DNA of 64,000 nt from Niabella sp. (GCF_030150205.1 NZ_JASLGT010000020.1:75012-139011), one strand, 5' to 3'; numbered from the stretch's first letter, positions 24,709 to 34,568 are shown. Notes: generated by a model not told the origin, from the letters alone. Numbers and translations: made by a program.

Positions 24709-26730
24709 ATGAGAACGACTTTATTTTCTGTACTGCTTTTATTGACATTTTTTTTATTCCCGATTGCCGATGCCCAGGAAGGGACTAATCTCAAATTTGG
24801 TAAGGTTACGGCTGCTGATTTTACGCTCCATTCGCCTGTAGTGGACTCTAATTCCAGTGCCGTGGTGCTGGCCGATGTTGGTTCTTCCCGGATCGAGGGA
24901 AACAACAAGGGCTGGTTTTCGCTGATCCATAAGCGTACTACACGAATCAAAATACTGAATAAAAAGGGTTTTGATGCGGGTAACGTATCTATTGAGCTGT
25001 ATGTATCTCCCGAAGGTGAAGAAAAACTAACCGATGTAAAAGGCATTACCTACAACCTGGAAAACGGCACGGTACAGCAAACAAAGCTGGAGGCTGCAAA
25101 TATTTTTAAGGAAAAACAGGACCGGCGCTGGACTGCACGTAAATTTACATTCCCAAATCTAAAGGAAGGGTCGATCCTGGAATATACTTACACCATTGAA
25201 TCGGAATTCTTATTCAACCTAAGGCCCTGGGAGTTCCAGGGAGCTTATCCCCGGCTATTTACGCAGTATACCGTTTACATTCCTGAGTTCTTTCAATATG
25301 TATTTTTATCACAGGGCTATATACCATTGAAAAACGCCAAGAAAGATGTTTTTAAAACCTGGTCGGTGTCGGAGTCAAACGGAACCCAGGCCACAGAACA
25401 CTACTCGCTTACGGGTTATGAAACGCAAAACACCTGGTCTGCAACAGATGTTCCGGCATTAAAAGAAGAGCCGTTTACTTCTTCGCTTCACAACCATAAT
25501 TCCAAGATCGATTTTCAGCTTTCCCAGTATCGCTTTCCCAATACACCGGTTAAAGACATCATGGGGAACTGGGTTACTGCCAGTGAACAATTGTTAAAAC
25601 ATGAAAATTTTGGGGCGGAGATCACCAGGCCCAATTTCTGGCTGAATGATGTGGTAAAAGAGATTATACCCGCGGGCGCCAGTGAGCTGGAGGCGGTACA
25701 GGCACTGTATTCCTTTGTGAGGGACCATTTCACAACCACCCAGGCAAACGGTTTTTATATTTCTGACCAAACTACCCTGAAAGACGTATACCGGAAAAAA
25801 AGCGGAACGGTTGCGGAGGTCAACATGCTGTTGATTGCTATGCTGAAACAGCGGGGGATCGCCGTAAATCCGGTGTTGCTCAGCACCCGCAGTCATGGCT
25901 GGGCAAACCCCTTTTACCCGCTGCTGGGCCGGTACAATTATATTATCTGCACTGCCCGGGTAGACGGAAAATCTTATTATCTGGATGCCACACGGCCCCG
26001 GTTGGGTTTTGGAAAACTACCGGCCGAATGCTATAACGGCATGGGATTTATGGTAAGTACCACACCACAGAATATAAACTTTGATCCGGACTCATTGCGT
26101 GAACAAAAAACAACCCTGCTATTCCTGGTGAATAAAGCGGATGGAAAGGGGCTGGAAGGTTCTTTTAGCAGTACGCCCGGCTATTATGAATCGTTCCGGA
26201 TAAGAGATCAGCTGGCAACAAAGGACATGGATAGCTATTTTAAAGAGGCTGAAAAATCCTATTCTTTTCCAATGAAGTTATCTGATACCCAGGTCGATTC
26301 ATTAAAAAAGTTTGATTTTCCGGTCACCGTGAGATATAAAATGAGTTTTGACACAGAGGGGGAAGACATGATTTACCTGAACCCCATGTTCGGGGAAGCA
26401 GTAAAGTCAAATCCTTTTGTTTCTGCAGAACGGAAGTACCCGGTAGAAATGCCGTTTACCATGTATCAGGTATTTGTGCTTAATATGGAATTGCCAAAGG
26501 GATATGAAGTGGAGGAACTGCCAAAATCAACACGGGTGATGCTCAACGATAACGAGGGTATGTTTGAGTATCTCATCAGCTCCTCCGGCGGAAGGATTAT
26601 GCTGCAGAGCAAGATTGATATCCGGAAAACAACTTTCCAGGCAGAGGACTACCAGACGCTGCGGGATTTTTTTGGTCATATTGCAAAAAAACACGGCGAG
26701 CAGGTTGTATTAAAAAAAATCAAACAGTGA
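24709..26730 (+). CDS. DUF3857 / transglutaminase-like exported protein with degenerate active site
   Basis: 673 aa from the ATG at 24709, which gives a clean signal peptide (MRTTLFSVLLLLTFFLFPIA); upstream in-frame codons are leader. The DUF3857 domain covers about residues 50-210 and a transglutaminase-like core about 270-430. In that core the usual GxC segment reads SGTVAEVNMLL and the usual NHxI reads YNYIICTARV, so Cys and His of the triad are gone while the Asp (YLDATRP) stays. A beta-rich C-terminus follows. It overlaps the next gene (TGATG), which has an intact triad; the pair is probably translated together and may form a complex. It should be periplasmic. Confidence 0.85.
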   Translation: MRTTLFSVLLLLTFFLFPIADAQEGTNLKFGKVTAADFTLHSPVVDSNSSAVVLADVGSSRIEGNNKGWFSLIHKRTTRIKILNKKGFDAGNVSIELYVSPEGEEKLTDVKGITYNLENGTVQQTKLEAANIFKEKQDRRWTARKFTFPNLKEGSILEYTYTIESEFLFNLRPWEFQGAYPRLFTQYTVYIPEFFQYVFLSQGYIPLKNAKKDVFKTWSVSESNGTQATEHYSLTGYETQNTWSATDVPALKEEPFTSSLHNHNSKIDFQLSQYRFPNTPVKDIMGNWVTASEQLLKHENFGAEITRPNFWLNDVVKEIIPAGASELEAVQALYSFVRDHFTTTQANGFYISDQTTLKDVYRKKSGTVAEVNMLLIAMLKQRGIAVNPVLLSTRSHGWANPFYPLLGRYNYIICTARVDGKSYYLDATRPRLGFGKLPAECYNGMGFMVSTTPQNINFDPDSLREQKTTLLFLVNKADGKGLEGSFSSTPGYYESFRIRDQLATKDMDSYFKEAEKSYSFPMKLSDTQVDSLKKFDFPVTVRYKMSFDTEGEDMIYLNPMFGEAVKSNPFVSAERKYPVEMPFTMYQVFVLNMELPKGYEVEELPKSTRVMLNDNEGMFEYLISSSGGRIMLQSKIDIRKTTFQAEDYQTLRDFFGHIAKKHGEQVVLKKIKQ

Positions 26731-28649
26731 TGAAGGCATTTTTTCCCAGCACTGCTGCGCTCTTTCTTATTGTAGTACTATGGCCGGTACTGGCCAGGGC
26801 TGAGTATCCGGTGAGCTCCATTCCGGAGGCCCTGCTAAAAAAGGCAGACCTGGTTAAGCGCCTGGATGAAACCACCATAGAAGTACGGAATATCGGAAAG
26901 GCCATCTATCGCAGACACTACGTGTACACCATTCTTAGTGAGGCCGCAGACGAGTACAGCGCTCTTGTTGTGGGCTATGATAAGTTCCGGCTGATCAATG
27001 ATATTTCCGGAACACTTTATAGTTCCGATGGAAAAAAGCTACGATCGGTAAAGCGGAAAGACATCCAGGACGGCAGTGGAACGGATGGGTCCAGTCTGAT
27101 TACAGACGGAAGATACAAATACCATAATTTTTATTACAAAGAGTATCCTTATACTATTGAATATGATATGGTAATGGAGTTGAACGGGTTGTTTTACTTT
27201 CCGGAATGGATACCGCAGAGCGGTCCAAAAGTGGCAGTGGAAAACAGCCGGCTTATTTTTGAAACCCCAAAGGATTACAATCTGCGCTATAAGATGTTTC
27301 ATTATACCGGAGCACCACAGGTGAAGGACCTGAAAAATACAAAGATGCTTTCCTGGGAGCTGGGGCCGGTACCGGCCCGGGAGGAAGAAGCTTTTGCACC
27401 GGAATGGAACCAGTTGGTGACCCGTGTGTTAACGGCACCTTCGGATTTTGAGATCGGAGGCTATAAGGGAAATATGGATACCTGGCAGCAGTTTGGAAAA
27501 TTTATGACCACGCTTTATGCCGGGCGCGATGTGTTGCCGGCCGGTATGAAAACAAAAGTGCAGGAGCTAACGGCCGGGTTGAAAACCCGGGAAGAAAAAA
27601 TTGATACCCTGTATCGCTATATGCAACACAACGCGCGCTATATCAGTATTCAGCTGGGCATAGGTGGATGGCAGCCGCTGGATGCCACCTATGTTGCTGA
27701 AAAAAAGTATGGCGATTGCAAGGCCTTGTCGAATTATATGGTGGCACTGTTAAAAGAAGCAGGGATCAAAGCTCATTCTGTGCTGATTACCGCAGGAGCC
27801 GATGATAAAGAGCTGGTGAGTGATTTTCCGTCTAATCAGTTTAACCATGTGATCGTTTGCGTACCCGGGGCACGGGATTCCATATGGCTGGAATGTACCA
27901 GCCAAACCGTTTCACCGGGGTATATGGGAGGCTTCACCGGCGACCGTGAGGCCTTGCTGATTGATGATGCAGACAGCCGGCTGGTACGAACACCCGCTTA
28001 TCTTAAGTCGGAAAATACGCAGTACCGGGTGATTGATGCCCGGCTGGATGCGGCAGGTACATTAGACGCAGCTGTTACAACCCGTTGCACGGGGCTGCTG
28101 CAGGATGACCTGCATGGCGTGATACACGGCCTTTCGGATGAAGAGCAGCAAAAAAGACTGCGCAGCCATTTTTCGCTTCCTAATTATGAAATCAATTCGT
28201 TTAATTACAAGGAAGCGGGGAGCAATACCATTCCGGCTGTTACCGAAAAAGTGCAGCTGGTATCGAAAAATTATGCAACCATTACCGGGAAACGCCTGTT
28301 TATTGCACCCAATATTCTGGCAGTTGATACCCGTAAACTTTTGGATGAGGAAAAACGGGAAGAAGAAATTGTTTATCCTTATGGTTTCAAAAAGTCAGAT
28401 AGCGTTTCAATCAGGATCCCACAAGGTTACGTCATAGAGTCGATGCCCAAGGCCGTAACGGTGAAAAATGCATTTGGTGTATATGAGATCCGGTTTGAAT
28501 TAAAGGAAGATATCATCAGCATGACCCGCCTGTATGAGCGTAACAGCGGCCGTTTTCCGGCCAGCGATTATAAAACAATGGCCGATTTTTACAATAAGGT
28601 TTATGCCGCAGACCGGGCACGAATGGTATTGGTGAAAAAAGGAGAATAG
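26730..28649 (+). CDS. DUF3857 / transglutaminase-like exported protein, intact triad
   Basis: 639 aa from the ATG at 26730; a GTG three bases earlier is rejected. Signal peptide MKAFFPSTAALFLIVVLWPV. DUF3857 domain about residues 50-200. Transglutaminase core: KYGDCKALSNYMVALLKEAG with catalytic Cys, QFNHVIVCV with His and SIWLECTSQT with the acidic position. A beta-sandwich C-terminus follows. Its start overlaps the stop of the upstream paralog by one base. Such proteins are frequent in Bacteroidota envelopes; a peptidase-type or cross-linking role is assumed from the fold only. Confidence 0.87.
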   Translation: MKAFFPSTAALFLIVVLWPVLARAEYPVSSIPEALLKKADLVKRLDETTIEVRNIGKAIYRRHYVYTILSEAADEYSALVVGYDKFRLINDISGTLYSSDGKKLRSVKRKDIQDGSGTDGSSLITDGRYKYHNFYYKEYPYTIEYDMVMELNGLFYFPEWIPQSGPKVAVENSRLIFETPKDYNLRYKMFHYTGAPQVKDLKNTKMLSWELGPVPAREEEAFAPEWNQLVTRVLTAPSDFEIGGYKGNMDTWQQFGKFMTTLYAGRDVLPAGMKTKVQELTAGLKTREEKIDTLYRYMQHNARYISIQLGIGGWQPLDATYVAEKKYGDCKALSNYMVALLKEAGIKAHSVLITAGADDKELVSDFPSNQFNHVIVCVPGARDSIWLECTSQTVSPGYMGGFTGDREALLIDDADSRLVRTPAYLKSENTQYRVIDARLDAAGTLDAAVTTRCTGLLQDDLHGVIHGLSDEEQQKRLRSHFSLPNYEINSFNYKEAGSNTIPAVTEKVQLVSKNYATITGKRLFIAPNILAVDTRKLLDEEKREEEIVYPYGFKKSDSVSIRIPQGYVIESMPKAVTVKNAFGVYEIRFELKEDIISMTRLYERNSGRFPASDYKTMADFYNKVYAADRARMVLVKKGE

Positions 28650-28686
28650 ATACATATCGGATAGCTTTCCGGCAGGAGCATTGAAC

Positions 28687-29706
28687 CTATTTAGCCGGCC
28701 ATTTGAAAACAGCGGGTTGGATGTTTTTATACCAGCTGGTTGCTGCAGGAAGCTCCGGGTTGCAAGCTGCAAAGATTTGCTCCGGTGTGTATTGCTCCGC
28801 TTCGGAAGCGCTGATATCCCTGGCCCAGGGCGCCCGTTTAGAGTTGGCCATTCCCGGTCCCTGGCTGCCGTATTCGCCGTAGTACACTGTTTTTTCATTA
28901 TCGGGGTTGCCCCAGTTATGCCATCCCTCCGGGGTAATGGCGGCAGGCATTGCACAGTGAAGGAATACTGTTTTGGCATATGCCCGCCACGGGCGGCCCA
29001 GGAACAGTTTTTTTACGGAGGGGTCTGCCAACAACCTGCAATGCGTAAATACCAACCCGTACTTTTTCCCTTTTGTAGTGCTGGCAGCCGTAACATATGA
29101 ATTGGACTTCGCTTTAATAATACAATGGCTGTAAAGAGCCGTGGCCGGTCCAAAAATAAAATCCGTGGTACCCTCAATATAACAGTTCAGAAAAAATTGC
29201 CGGGCCGTTTCACCCCCGTTAAAAATAGTGTCCTGGTTACCGATAAACCGGCAGTTCTTAAACATAGCCTGGTCTGCATCTACATATAGTGCCAGTGCCT
29301 GGCCTACCGGACCTGCGGCATTTACAAAGGTGATATTTTCTGCGGTAAAGCGGTTTCCGGATATTTTAGCAGTATAGGAAGTGAATGTAGTCAACGGGCC
29401 CTTACCCGAATAATCATCGTAAGTAATAATTGTGCTGTCTACACTTTCTCCAATAAAACTAACATCTGTATTATTTGCCGGCAGTTCGATTTTTTCGTTA
29501 TAAACTCCGTTCCGGATATAGAGGGTTATCGGAGCCAGAGGATATCCGCGCATGGCCCGGATCGCATCCTGGATCTTGGTGAAGTTTCCGCTGCCATCCT
29601 GCGCTACGGTAAAAATGTATTGATACTTTTCAGGATTTGCTGTCTGACTGAATGCCGGAACGATGGCAAAACAGCCTAAAAGAAATGCGGTAATAATGGA
29701 TTTCAC
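28687..29706 (-). CDS. Pectinesterase (carbohydrate esterase family 8)
   Basis: 340 aa from a GTG at 29706 that starts a signal peptide (KSIITAFLLGCFAIVPAFS). The open frame continues to 29835, but that part is Arg/Pro/Gln-rich and unlike the family. The parallel beta-helix carries the CE8 motifs in order: DGSGNFTKIQDAI, GQALALYVDADQA, GNQDTIFNGG, EGTTDFIFGPA and LGRPWRAYAKTVF. The two catalytic Asp (QDT, DFIFG), the Gln and the Arg are present. It removes methyl esters from pectin outside the cytoplasm. It is divergent from a LacI regulator and mannonate dehydratase, forming a pectin/uronate locus. Confidence 0.9.
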   Translation of the reverse strand: MKSIITAFLLGCFAIVPAFSQTANPEKYQYIFTVAQDGSGNFTKIQDAIRAMRGYPLAPITLYIRNGVYNEKIELPANNTDVSFIGESVDSTIITYDDYSGKGPLTTFTSYTAKISGNRFTAENITFVNAAGPVGQALALYVDADQAMFKNCRFIGNQDTIFNGGETARQFFLNCYIEGTTDFIFGPATALYSHCIIKAKSNSYVTAASTTKGKKYGLVFTHCRLLADPSVKKLFLGRPWRAYAKTVFLHCAMPAAITPEGWHNWGNPDNEKTVYYGEYGSQGPGMANSKRAPWARDISASEAEQYTPEQIFAACNPELPAATSWYKNIQPAVFKWPAK

Positions 29707-30078
29707 GTCAAAATTATTTGGTGGCTGCTGATAAGTATGGGCTGGCAGGTTTGGGTATTTGCTGGCGGGTGGGGGCCGCTGCCGGTGTTGGGATCTCTCC
29801 TTTTCCCGGTTCCGTATGGATCGTTCCCTGGCCATCAGTCAATGTGCCTGTCAGGTCCCGTAAAAATACACGGTATAAAAGACGCCTTTTTTGCATATGT
29901 CGAATTGAAATGACTCAGATCCCAAAAGGGGAAGAGCGCCGGGGCGCAAACCTCACAAATACAAGGTAGGATTATTTCCCAAAGGGCGATCTGTTCTGCA
30001 GGGCAGTATTTACGCAATCGTTGCCGGTAACGATTGTATAATATAGAGTATATTCGCCTACTGTTAAGATATGGATAT
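29707..30078. other. Regulatory region between pectinesterase and LacI genes
   Basis: 372 bp of divergent intergenic DNA. It contains the palindrome at 30015-30036 and AT-rich promoter-like sequence after it (ATAATATAGAGTATATTC). I see no further gene; the in-frame extension of the pectinesterase frame (29707-29835) is of low coding quality. Confidence 0.5.
30015..30036. promoter_or_regulatory. LacI-type operator palindrome
   Basis: CAATCGTT-N6-AACGATTG with a central CCGG: 8-bp perfect arms, 22 bp in total. It has the CG-centred form typical of LacI-family operators and lies 42 bp before the LacI start codon. It could control both the regulator-uxuA unit and the divergent pectinesterase. 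Confidence 0.65.
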
Positions 30079-31116
30079 ATGAAACTCAATGCCATCACCA
30101 TAAAAGACATAGCCAGGGCACTTGGACTATCTGCTTCCACGGTTTCGAGGGCATTGCGTGACAGCTATGAGATCAGTGAGGAAACAAAAAAAAAGGTGCG
30201 GGACTATGCCAATGCGAATAAATACCGTCCCAATCTTGCGGCATTGAGCCTGCGAAAAGGCAAATCCCGGTCGATCGGGGTTATTGTAGCAGATATTGCC
30301 AACAGTTATTTCAGCCAGATCATCGCCGGTATTGAATCGGTTGCCAATGAAAAAGGGTATAATGTAATCATTACACAAAGCAAGGATTCTGCGGAGCGGG
30401 AGCAGATGATCGTAAATGACCTCACCTCGCGGTCTATTGACGGACTGATCATTTCACTGGCGGCCGGAACAACTGATTATTCGCTGTTTGAAGAGATGAT
30501 TGAACGGAGCGTCCCCATCGTTTTTATTGACCGCATCGCCGAAAATATTGAAACACATAAGGTGACGGCGGATAATTTTACCGGTGCCTATAATGCTGTT
30601 CAGCACCTGGCACAAAACGGGTATAAAAAAATAGCATTGATCGCCAACAATAAAAATCTTTCCATATCCAGGGAACGGATTGAAGGGTGTATGAAAGCGT
30701 TTGAAGAGCTGGGACTGGAGCAGGATGCAAAATGGGTGCAGTTTTGTGCTGCAGGCGGGTCGGATGACCGGGAGATTGAAAAAGTAATTGCCTCATTGCT
30801 GAATATGAAGAACCGGCCCGATGCGTTCCTTACCTTGTCGGACACCCTTTCTTTAAAAACACTTCGCATCCTGAAGCAAAAGCAGGTTCGGATTCCTGAG
30901 GATATCGGCCTGATGGGATTTTCCAACTTCAATAACTCCGAATTGCTGGATCCGGCCCTTTCCGTGATCTATCAACCTTCTGTGGAAATGGGCAGTACGG
31001 CTGCCAAACTGTTGCTAACCGACATTGAAAGTAAGCGACCCGTGACGGATTTTACCAAACAGATGTTATCAACCCGCATCATTACACGAAAAAGTAGTGC
31101 GCCTGCACATTTATAA
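30079..31116 (+). CDS. LacI-family transcriptional regulator
   Basis: 345 aa from the ATG at 30079. The N-terminal HTH is ITIKDIARALGLSASTVSRAL, followed by the hinge and a periplasmic-binding-protein-like effector domain (SIGVIVADIANSYFSQIIAGI; LMGFSNFNNSELLDPALSV). Ligand identity is not readable, but the position directly before uxuA and opposite a pectinesterase points to a uronate or its breakdown product. The palindrome 30015-30036 is the probable binding site. Confidence 0.93.
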   Translation: MKLNAITIKDIARALGLSASTVSRALRDSYEISEETKKKVRDYANANKYRPNLAALSLRKGKSRSIGVIVADIANSYFSQIIAGIESVANEKGYNVIITQSKDSAEREQMIVNDLTSRSIDGLIISLAAGTTDYSLFEEMIERSVPIVFIDRIAENIETHKVTADNFTGAYNAVQHLAQNGYKKIALIANNKNLSISRERIEGCMKAFEELGLEQDAKWVQFCAAGGSDDREIEKVIASLLNMKNRPDAFLTLSDTLSLKTLRILKQKQVRIPEDIGLMGFSNFNNSELLDPALSVIYQPSVEMGSTAAKLLLTDIESKRPVTDFTKQMLSTRIITRKSSAPAHL

Positions 31117-31163
31117 ATCGCTTATTTTTGGGCGATTCAGTATTTTTAAACGATAAAAAGAGC

Positions 31164-32342
31164 ATGAAACAAACGCAAAATGCCATGATCCATACCATGC
31201 GCTGGTATGGGCCCAATGATCCTGTTAGTTTAAATGATATAAAACAATCCGGCTGTACCGGTGTGGTTACAGCCCTGCACCATATCCCGGTAGGCGCCAT
31301 TTGGGAGATAGAAGCCATCAACAAGCGAAAGGAGGAGGTGGAAGCTGCCGGACTTACCTGGGAGGTGATTGAAAGCCTGCCCGTACATGAAGATATTAAA
31401 AAACAGAGTGGCAATTTTGAGCAATACATCGAAAACTATAAGCAAAGCCTGCGTAATGTGGCGGCCTGTGGCTTGCAGGTGGTAACGTATAATTTTATGC
31501 CTATCCTCGATTGGATGCGCACCGATATTCATTACACCGTTGCAGACGGAAGCAAGGCGCTCCGTTTTGAAAAGGCGGCATTTATAGCCTTTGATGTGTT
31601 CCTGCTGAAACGTCCGGGAGCAGAAGGCGACTATACCGCAGCCGAACTGGAAAGTGCAAAAAGCTGCCTTGAAAAATTAAGTGAGGCCGATAAAGAAACC
31701 CTGTACCGCAATACCCTTTTAGGTTTGCCGGGAAGCGAAGAACGTTTTACGGAGGAAGAGATCCTGAAGGCGTTAAAAACATATGAAGCCATTGATGCGC
31801 AAAAATTAAAACAGCATTTATTCTATTTCCTGCAGCAGGTGGTTCCTGTAGCGGAAGCCCTGGGTTTAAAAATGGCCATTCATCCCGATGATCCGCCCTT
31901 CCCGATCCTGGGATTACCCAGAATTGTTAGTACGGAAGCCGATGCGCTGGAACTTATCAATGCTGCGCCCTCACCGGCAAATGGTCTTTGCTTCTGTACC
32001 GGTTCTTACGGCGTGCGTGCAGATAACGATCTGGCCGGAATGGTGGAGCGCCTGGGCGATCATATTCATTTCCTGCATTTGCGTAGTACGAAACGGGATG
32101 AAGCCGGTAACTTTTTTGAAGCGGACCACCTGGATGGGGATGTTGATATGTATGCTGTGGTTAAAGAAATTGTAAAGACCATGCACCGCAGGAATGTATC
32201 CATCCATATGCGTCCGGATCATGGCCACCAGATGCTGGATGACCTTAAAAAGACGACTTACCCGGGTTATTCGGCGATTGGGCGGCTGAGAGGACTGGCG
32301 GAATTAAGAGGTCTTGAGCTGGGAATTCAGCGCAGCATTTAA
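31164..32342 (+). CDS. uxuA: Mannonate dehydratase
   Basis: 392 aa from the ATG at 31164, matching the family start (MRWYGPNDPVSL follows). Strong landmarks: GVVTALHHIPVGAIWEIEAI, YNFMPILDWMRTD, HPDDPPFPILGLPRIVST, NGLCFCTGSYGVRADNDL, HLDGDVDMY and MRPDHGHQMLDDL. It converts D-mannonate to 2-keto-3-deoxygluconate in glucuronate catabolism. It lies 47 bp after the LacI gene and is followed by a strong terminator, so lacI-uxuA is a two-gene unit. The reductase (UxuB) is not in the window. Confidence 0.96.
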   Translation: MKQTQNAMIHTMRWYGPNDPVSLNDIKQSGCTGVVTALHHIPVGAIWEIEAINKRKEEVEAAGLTWEVIESLPVHEDIKKQSGNFEQYIENYKQSLRNVAACGLQVVTYNFMPILDWMRTDIHYTVADGSKALRFEKAAFIAFDVFLLKRPGAEGDYTAAELESAKSCLEKLSEADKETLYRNTLLGLPGSEERFTEEEILKALKTYEAIDAQKLKQHLFYFLQQVVPVAEALGLKMAIHPDDPPFPILGLPRIVSTEADALELINAAPSPANGLCFCTGSYGVRADNDLAGMVERLGDHIHFLHLRSTKRDEAGNFFEADHLDGDVDMYAVVKEIVKTMHRRNVSIHMRPDHGHQMLDDLKKTTYPGYSAIGRLRGLAELRGLELGIQRSI

Positions 32343-32363
32343 GCAGCGTTGATTTTTTTATAG

Positions 32364-32415
32364 AGATCCTTTCCCGGGAAAAATAGAGTAAAGACCGGGA
32401 AAGGATCTGTTTTTT
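32364..32415 (+). terminator. Intrinsic terminator of the lacI-uxuA unit
   Basis: 14-bp perfect stem AGATCCTTTCCCGG/CCGGGAAAGGATCT (32364-32377 with 32395-32408), then TG and six T. Confidence 0.92.
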
Positions 32416-32507
32416 ATTGCACACCGGCCCACAGCTTCAGAGCACTACCGCGGTTAATGACCGTTTTCAACGATTATATCCGATTTTTGTATCTTCATTA
32501 ATAAGGT

Positions 32508-33182
32508 ATGAGAGCTTTTTTACTGGAAGATGATAGCGTTTTGTCGTCGGAGATCTTGTTTTATCTCAAAGCCCATGGTATAGACTGTGTGGCAGCGGCT
32601 GATGGAAAAACGTTCCTGGACCGGGCGTTTAAAGAACAGTTCGATGTTTATCTCCTCGATATTAATGTACCCCTGATCAACGGGCTGGATGTTTGTAAAA
32701 AAATACGTGAACAGGATGCCGGAACGCCCATCATCGTTATATCGGCCTATGATGATATCCTGGAAAAAAAAGAAGCCTTTTTGCGCAATGCGGATGACTA
32801 CCTGGTAAAGCCGTTTGTACTGGAAGAGCTTTTACTGCGCATCCATTCCCGGCTTCGCAGTGCTGCTCCAAAAGAAAATAGTTCCCGTATTGTAATCGAG
32901 GACCTCGAGATTTACCCCGACGAGTATAAGGTGTTCAGAGCCGGGCAGGAGATTCAATTGACCCAGAAGGAATTTCAGCTGCTGGTATTACTGGCAAAGG
33001 CAAACGGAAGAACACTCTCCAAACAATACATATCAGATGAGGTTTGGCAAAACCAGTTTCAAACCACTCATAATACAATAGAAGTGTATATTAATTTCTT
33101 AAGAAAAAAAATTGACAGGCAGTTCGACGTAAAGCTTATTCATACCCGCCCGGGGTTCGGCTATTACCTGAAACCGGTTTAA
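32508..33182 (+). CDS. OmpR-family response regulator of the metal-efflux locus
   Basis: 224 aa. The receiver domain has LLEDD, phosphoacceptor Asp51 (VYLLDINVP) and Lys in YLVKPF. The winged-helix effector contains LTQKEFQLLVLLAKANGR and NTIEVYINFLRKKID. Its stop is directly followed by the kinase ATG (TAA-ATG). Together they form a CusRS/CzcRS-like system upstream of the CzcCBA-type genes. Four 11-bp-spaced repeats at 34782-34820 are the likely binding site for this class of regulator. Confidence 0.92.
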   Translation: MRAFLLEDDSVLSSEILFYLKAHGIDCVAAADGKTFLDRAFKEQFDVYLLDINVPLINGLDVCKKIREQDAGTPIIVISAYDDILEKKEAFLRNADDYLVKPFVLEELLLRIHSRLRSAAPKENSSRIVIEDLEIYPDEYKVFRAGQEIQLTQKEFQLLVLLAKANGRTLSKQYISDEVWQNQFQTTHNTIEVYINFLRKKIDRQFDVKLIHTRPGFGYYLKPV

Positions 33183-34568
33183 ATGACATTAAAAAGAAGG
33201 ATAGCGCTTAGCTGGAGCATTGCTTATTCGCTGCTTTTTGGCGTGCTGATGGTGATCATCTATTATGCCTTTTATGATTTCAGGCGGGATGAGTTCCGGC
33301 AGAATCTGAAGGACAAGTCGATGGTGACGGCCCATTTTATTGCCAAAACGCCCGATTTTATAAAAGGTGTTCCGCAGTTTTTAAGTGAATCGGATGATGG
33401 GTTATACAAAGAAGAGATCCTGATCTTTAACCAGGATAAAAAATTGCTTTACAGTACAGTAAAGGACGAAAGTGTTTCCTGGGATGCCAACCTGCTAAAG
33501 GAGCTGGATCTGAAAAATGAAATTTATGTAGAAAATACAACGCCGGAGTATTTTGGTGTGCTGGTTAACATTGAGGATCAGAAGTTTTATATATTAACCA
33601 GTGCTGAGGATGTAAACGGACGCTCTAAACTTCGTTTTCTTGGTTATATCCTGTTGCTCACCTATGTGATCAGTACTGCTGTGGTTTGGCTCAGTAGTTA
33701 TTTCTTTGTACGGAAATTGCTGAGCCCCCTGGATCAGCTAACGCAGCAAATAACGGATATTACCGCACACAACATCACGGAACCGGTGCCGGAAAAAGGA
33801 TCCAATGATGAAATTACGGTATTGGCCCGTTCTTTTAATACAGTAATGCGGCGTATTAATGATGTGTTTCAATCACAAAAGGATTTTACATCCAGTGCCG
33901 CGCATGAAATCCGCACCCCGTTAACCCGTATTGCCTTTCAGCTTGAAAACTTAAAATACCAGGAGGGACAATCGGAACAAACAAGGCATACCATCACCAA
34001 TATCATCAAAGATGTACACCAGCTTTCGGACCTGACAAGGTCCCTGTTACTGCTTTCAAAATTTGACAAGGAGAATATCAGCAGTATTTATGAAACCGAA
34101 CGCATTGATGAGGTCATCTTTAATGCTTATGAACAAACATTAACGCAATACCCGGAGCTGAAAATGGATTTTACCATTGTTACGCAGGATGAGAAAGAAC
34201 CGGTACTTCTTATAAGCGGCATTCGCTCATTGCTGGAAATTGTATTTATAAACCTGTTGAAAAATGCAGCGGCTTATTCCATAACATCGCAGGTAACCGT
34301 TACCATCACGGAAACCGATGAATGGATAGAAGTAGATGTGTGCAGTTATGGCTCCCTCCTTCGGGAGGAAGAACAGCAGCGTCTTTTTGAGCCGTTCATG
34401 AGAGGCAGCAATGCTCAACATCTTGCCGGATCAGGCCTTGGCTTGCCCATTGTGAAACGGATCATTGATTACCATAAAGGGCAGATCCGTTATTTGCCGG
34501 TTGCGCCCGATCAGAATATTTTCAGGGTCCGGTTTCCTTTGCAGGTATCAGCTACCAGCCTTCAGTGA
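33183..34568 (+). CDS. Sensor histidine kinase of the metal-efflux locus
   Basis: 461 aa. TM1 at about residues 8-30, an extracytoplasmic sensor of about 125 residues, TM2 at about 157-180, HAMP domain (SPLDQLTQQITDI), H-box SSAAHEIRTPLTRI, N-box NLLKNAAAYS and G2 GSGLGLPIVKRII. The G1 block is degenerate (VDVCSYGS instead of DxGxG), which may weaken ATP binding or be an alignment artefact. It immediately follows the response regulator and should phosphorylate it in response to a periplasmic metal. Confidence 0.9.
   Translation: MTLKRRIALSWSIAYSLLFGVLMVIIYYAFYDFRRDEFRQNLKDKSMVTAHFIAKTPDFIKGVPQFLSESDDGLYKEEILIFNQDKKLLYSTVKDESVSWDANLLKELDLKNEIYVENTTPEYFGVLVNIEDQKFYILTSAEDVNGRSKLRFLGYILLLTYVISTAVVWLSSYFFVRKLLSPLDQLTQQITDITAHNITEPVPEKGSNDEITVLARSFNTVMRRINDVFQSQKDFTSSAAHEIRTPLTRIAFQLENLKYQEGQSEQTRHTITNIIKDVHQLSDLTRSLLLLSKFDKENISSIYETERIDEVIFNAYEQTLTQYPELKMDFTIVTQDEKEPVLLISGIRSLLEIVFINLLKNAAAYSITSQVTVTITETDEWIEVDVCSYGSLLREEEQQRLFEPFMRGSNAQHLAGSGLGLPIVKRIIDYHKGQIRYLPVAPDQNIFRVRFPLQVSATSLQ

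Noticed and set aside
24417..25046. 209-codon open frame on the minus strand
   Set aside because: Lies antisense to the signal peptide and DUF3857 domain of a well-supported gene; composition is low quality and it would read through the C/A homopolymer.
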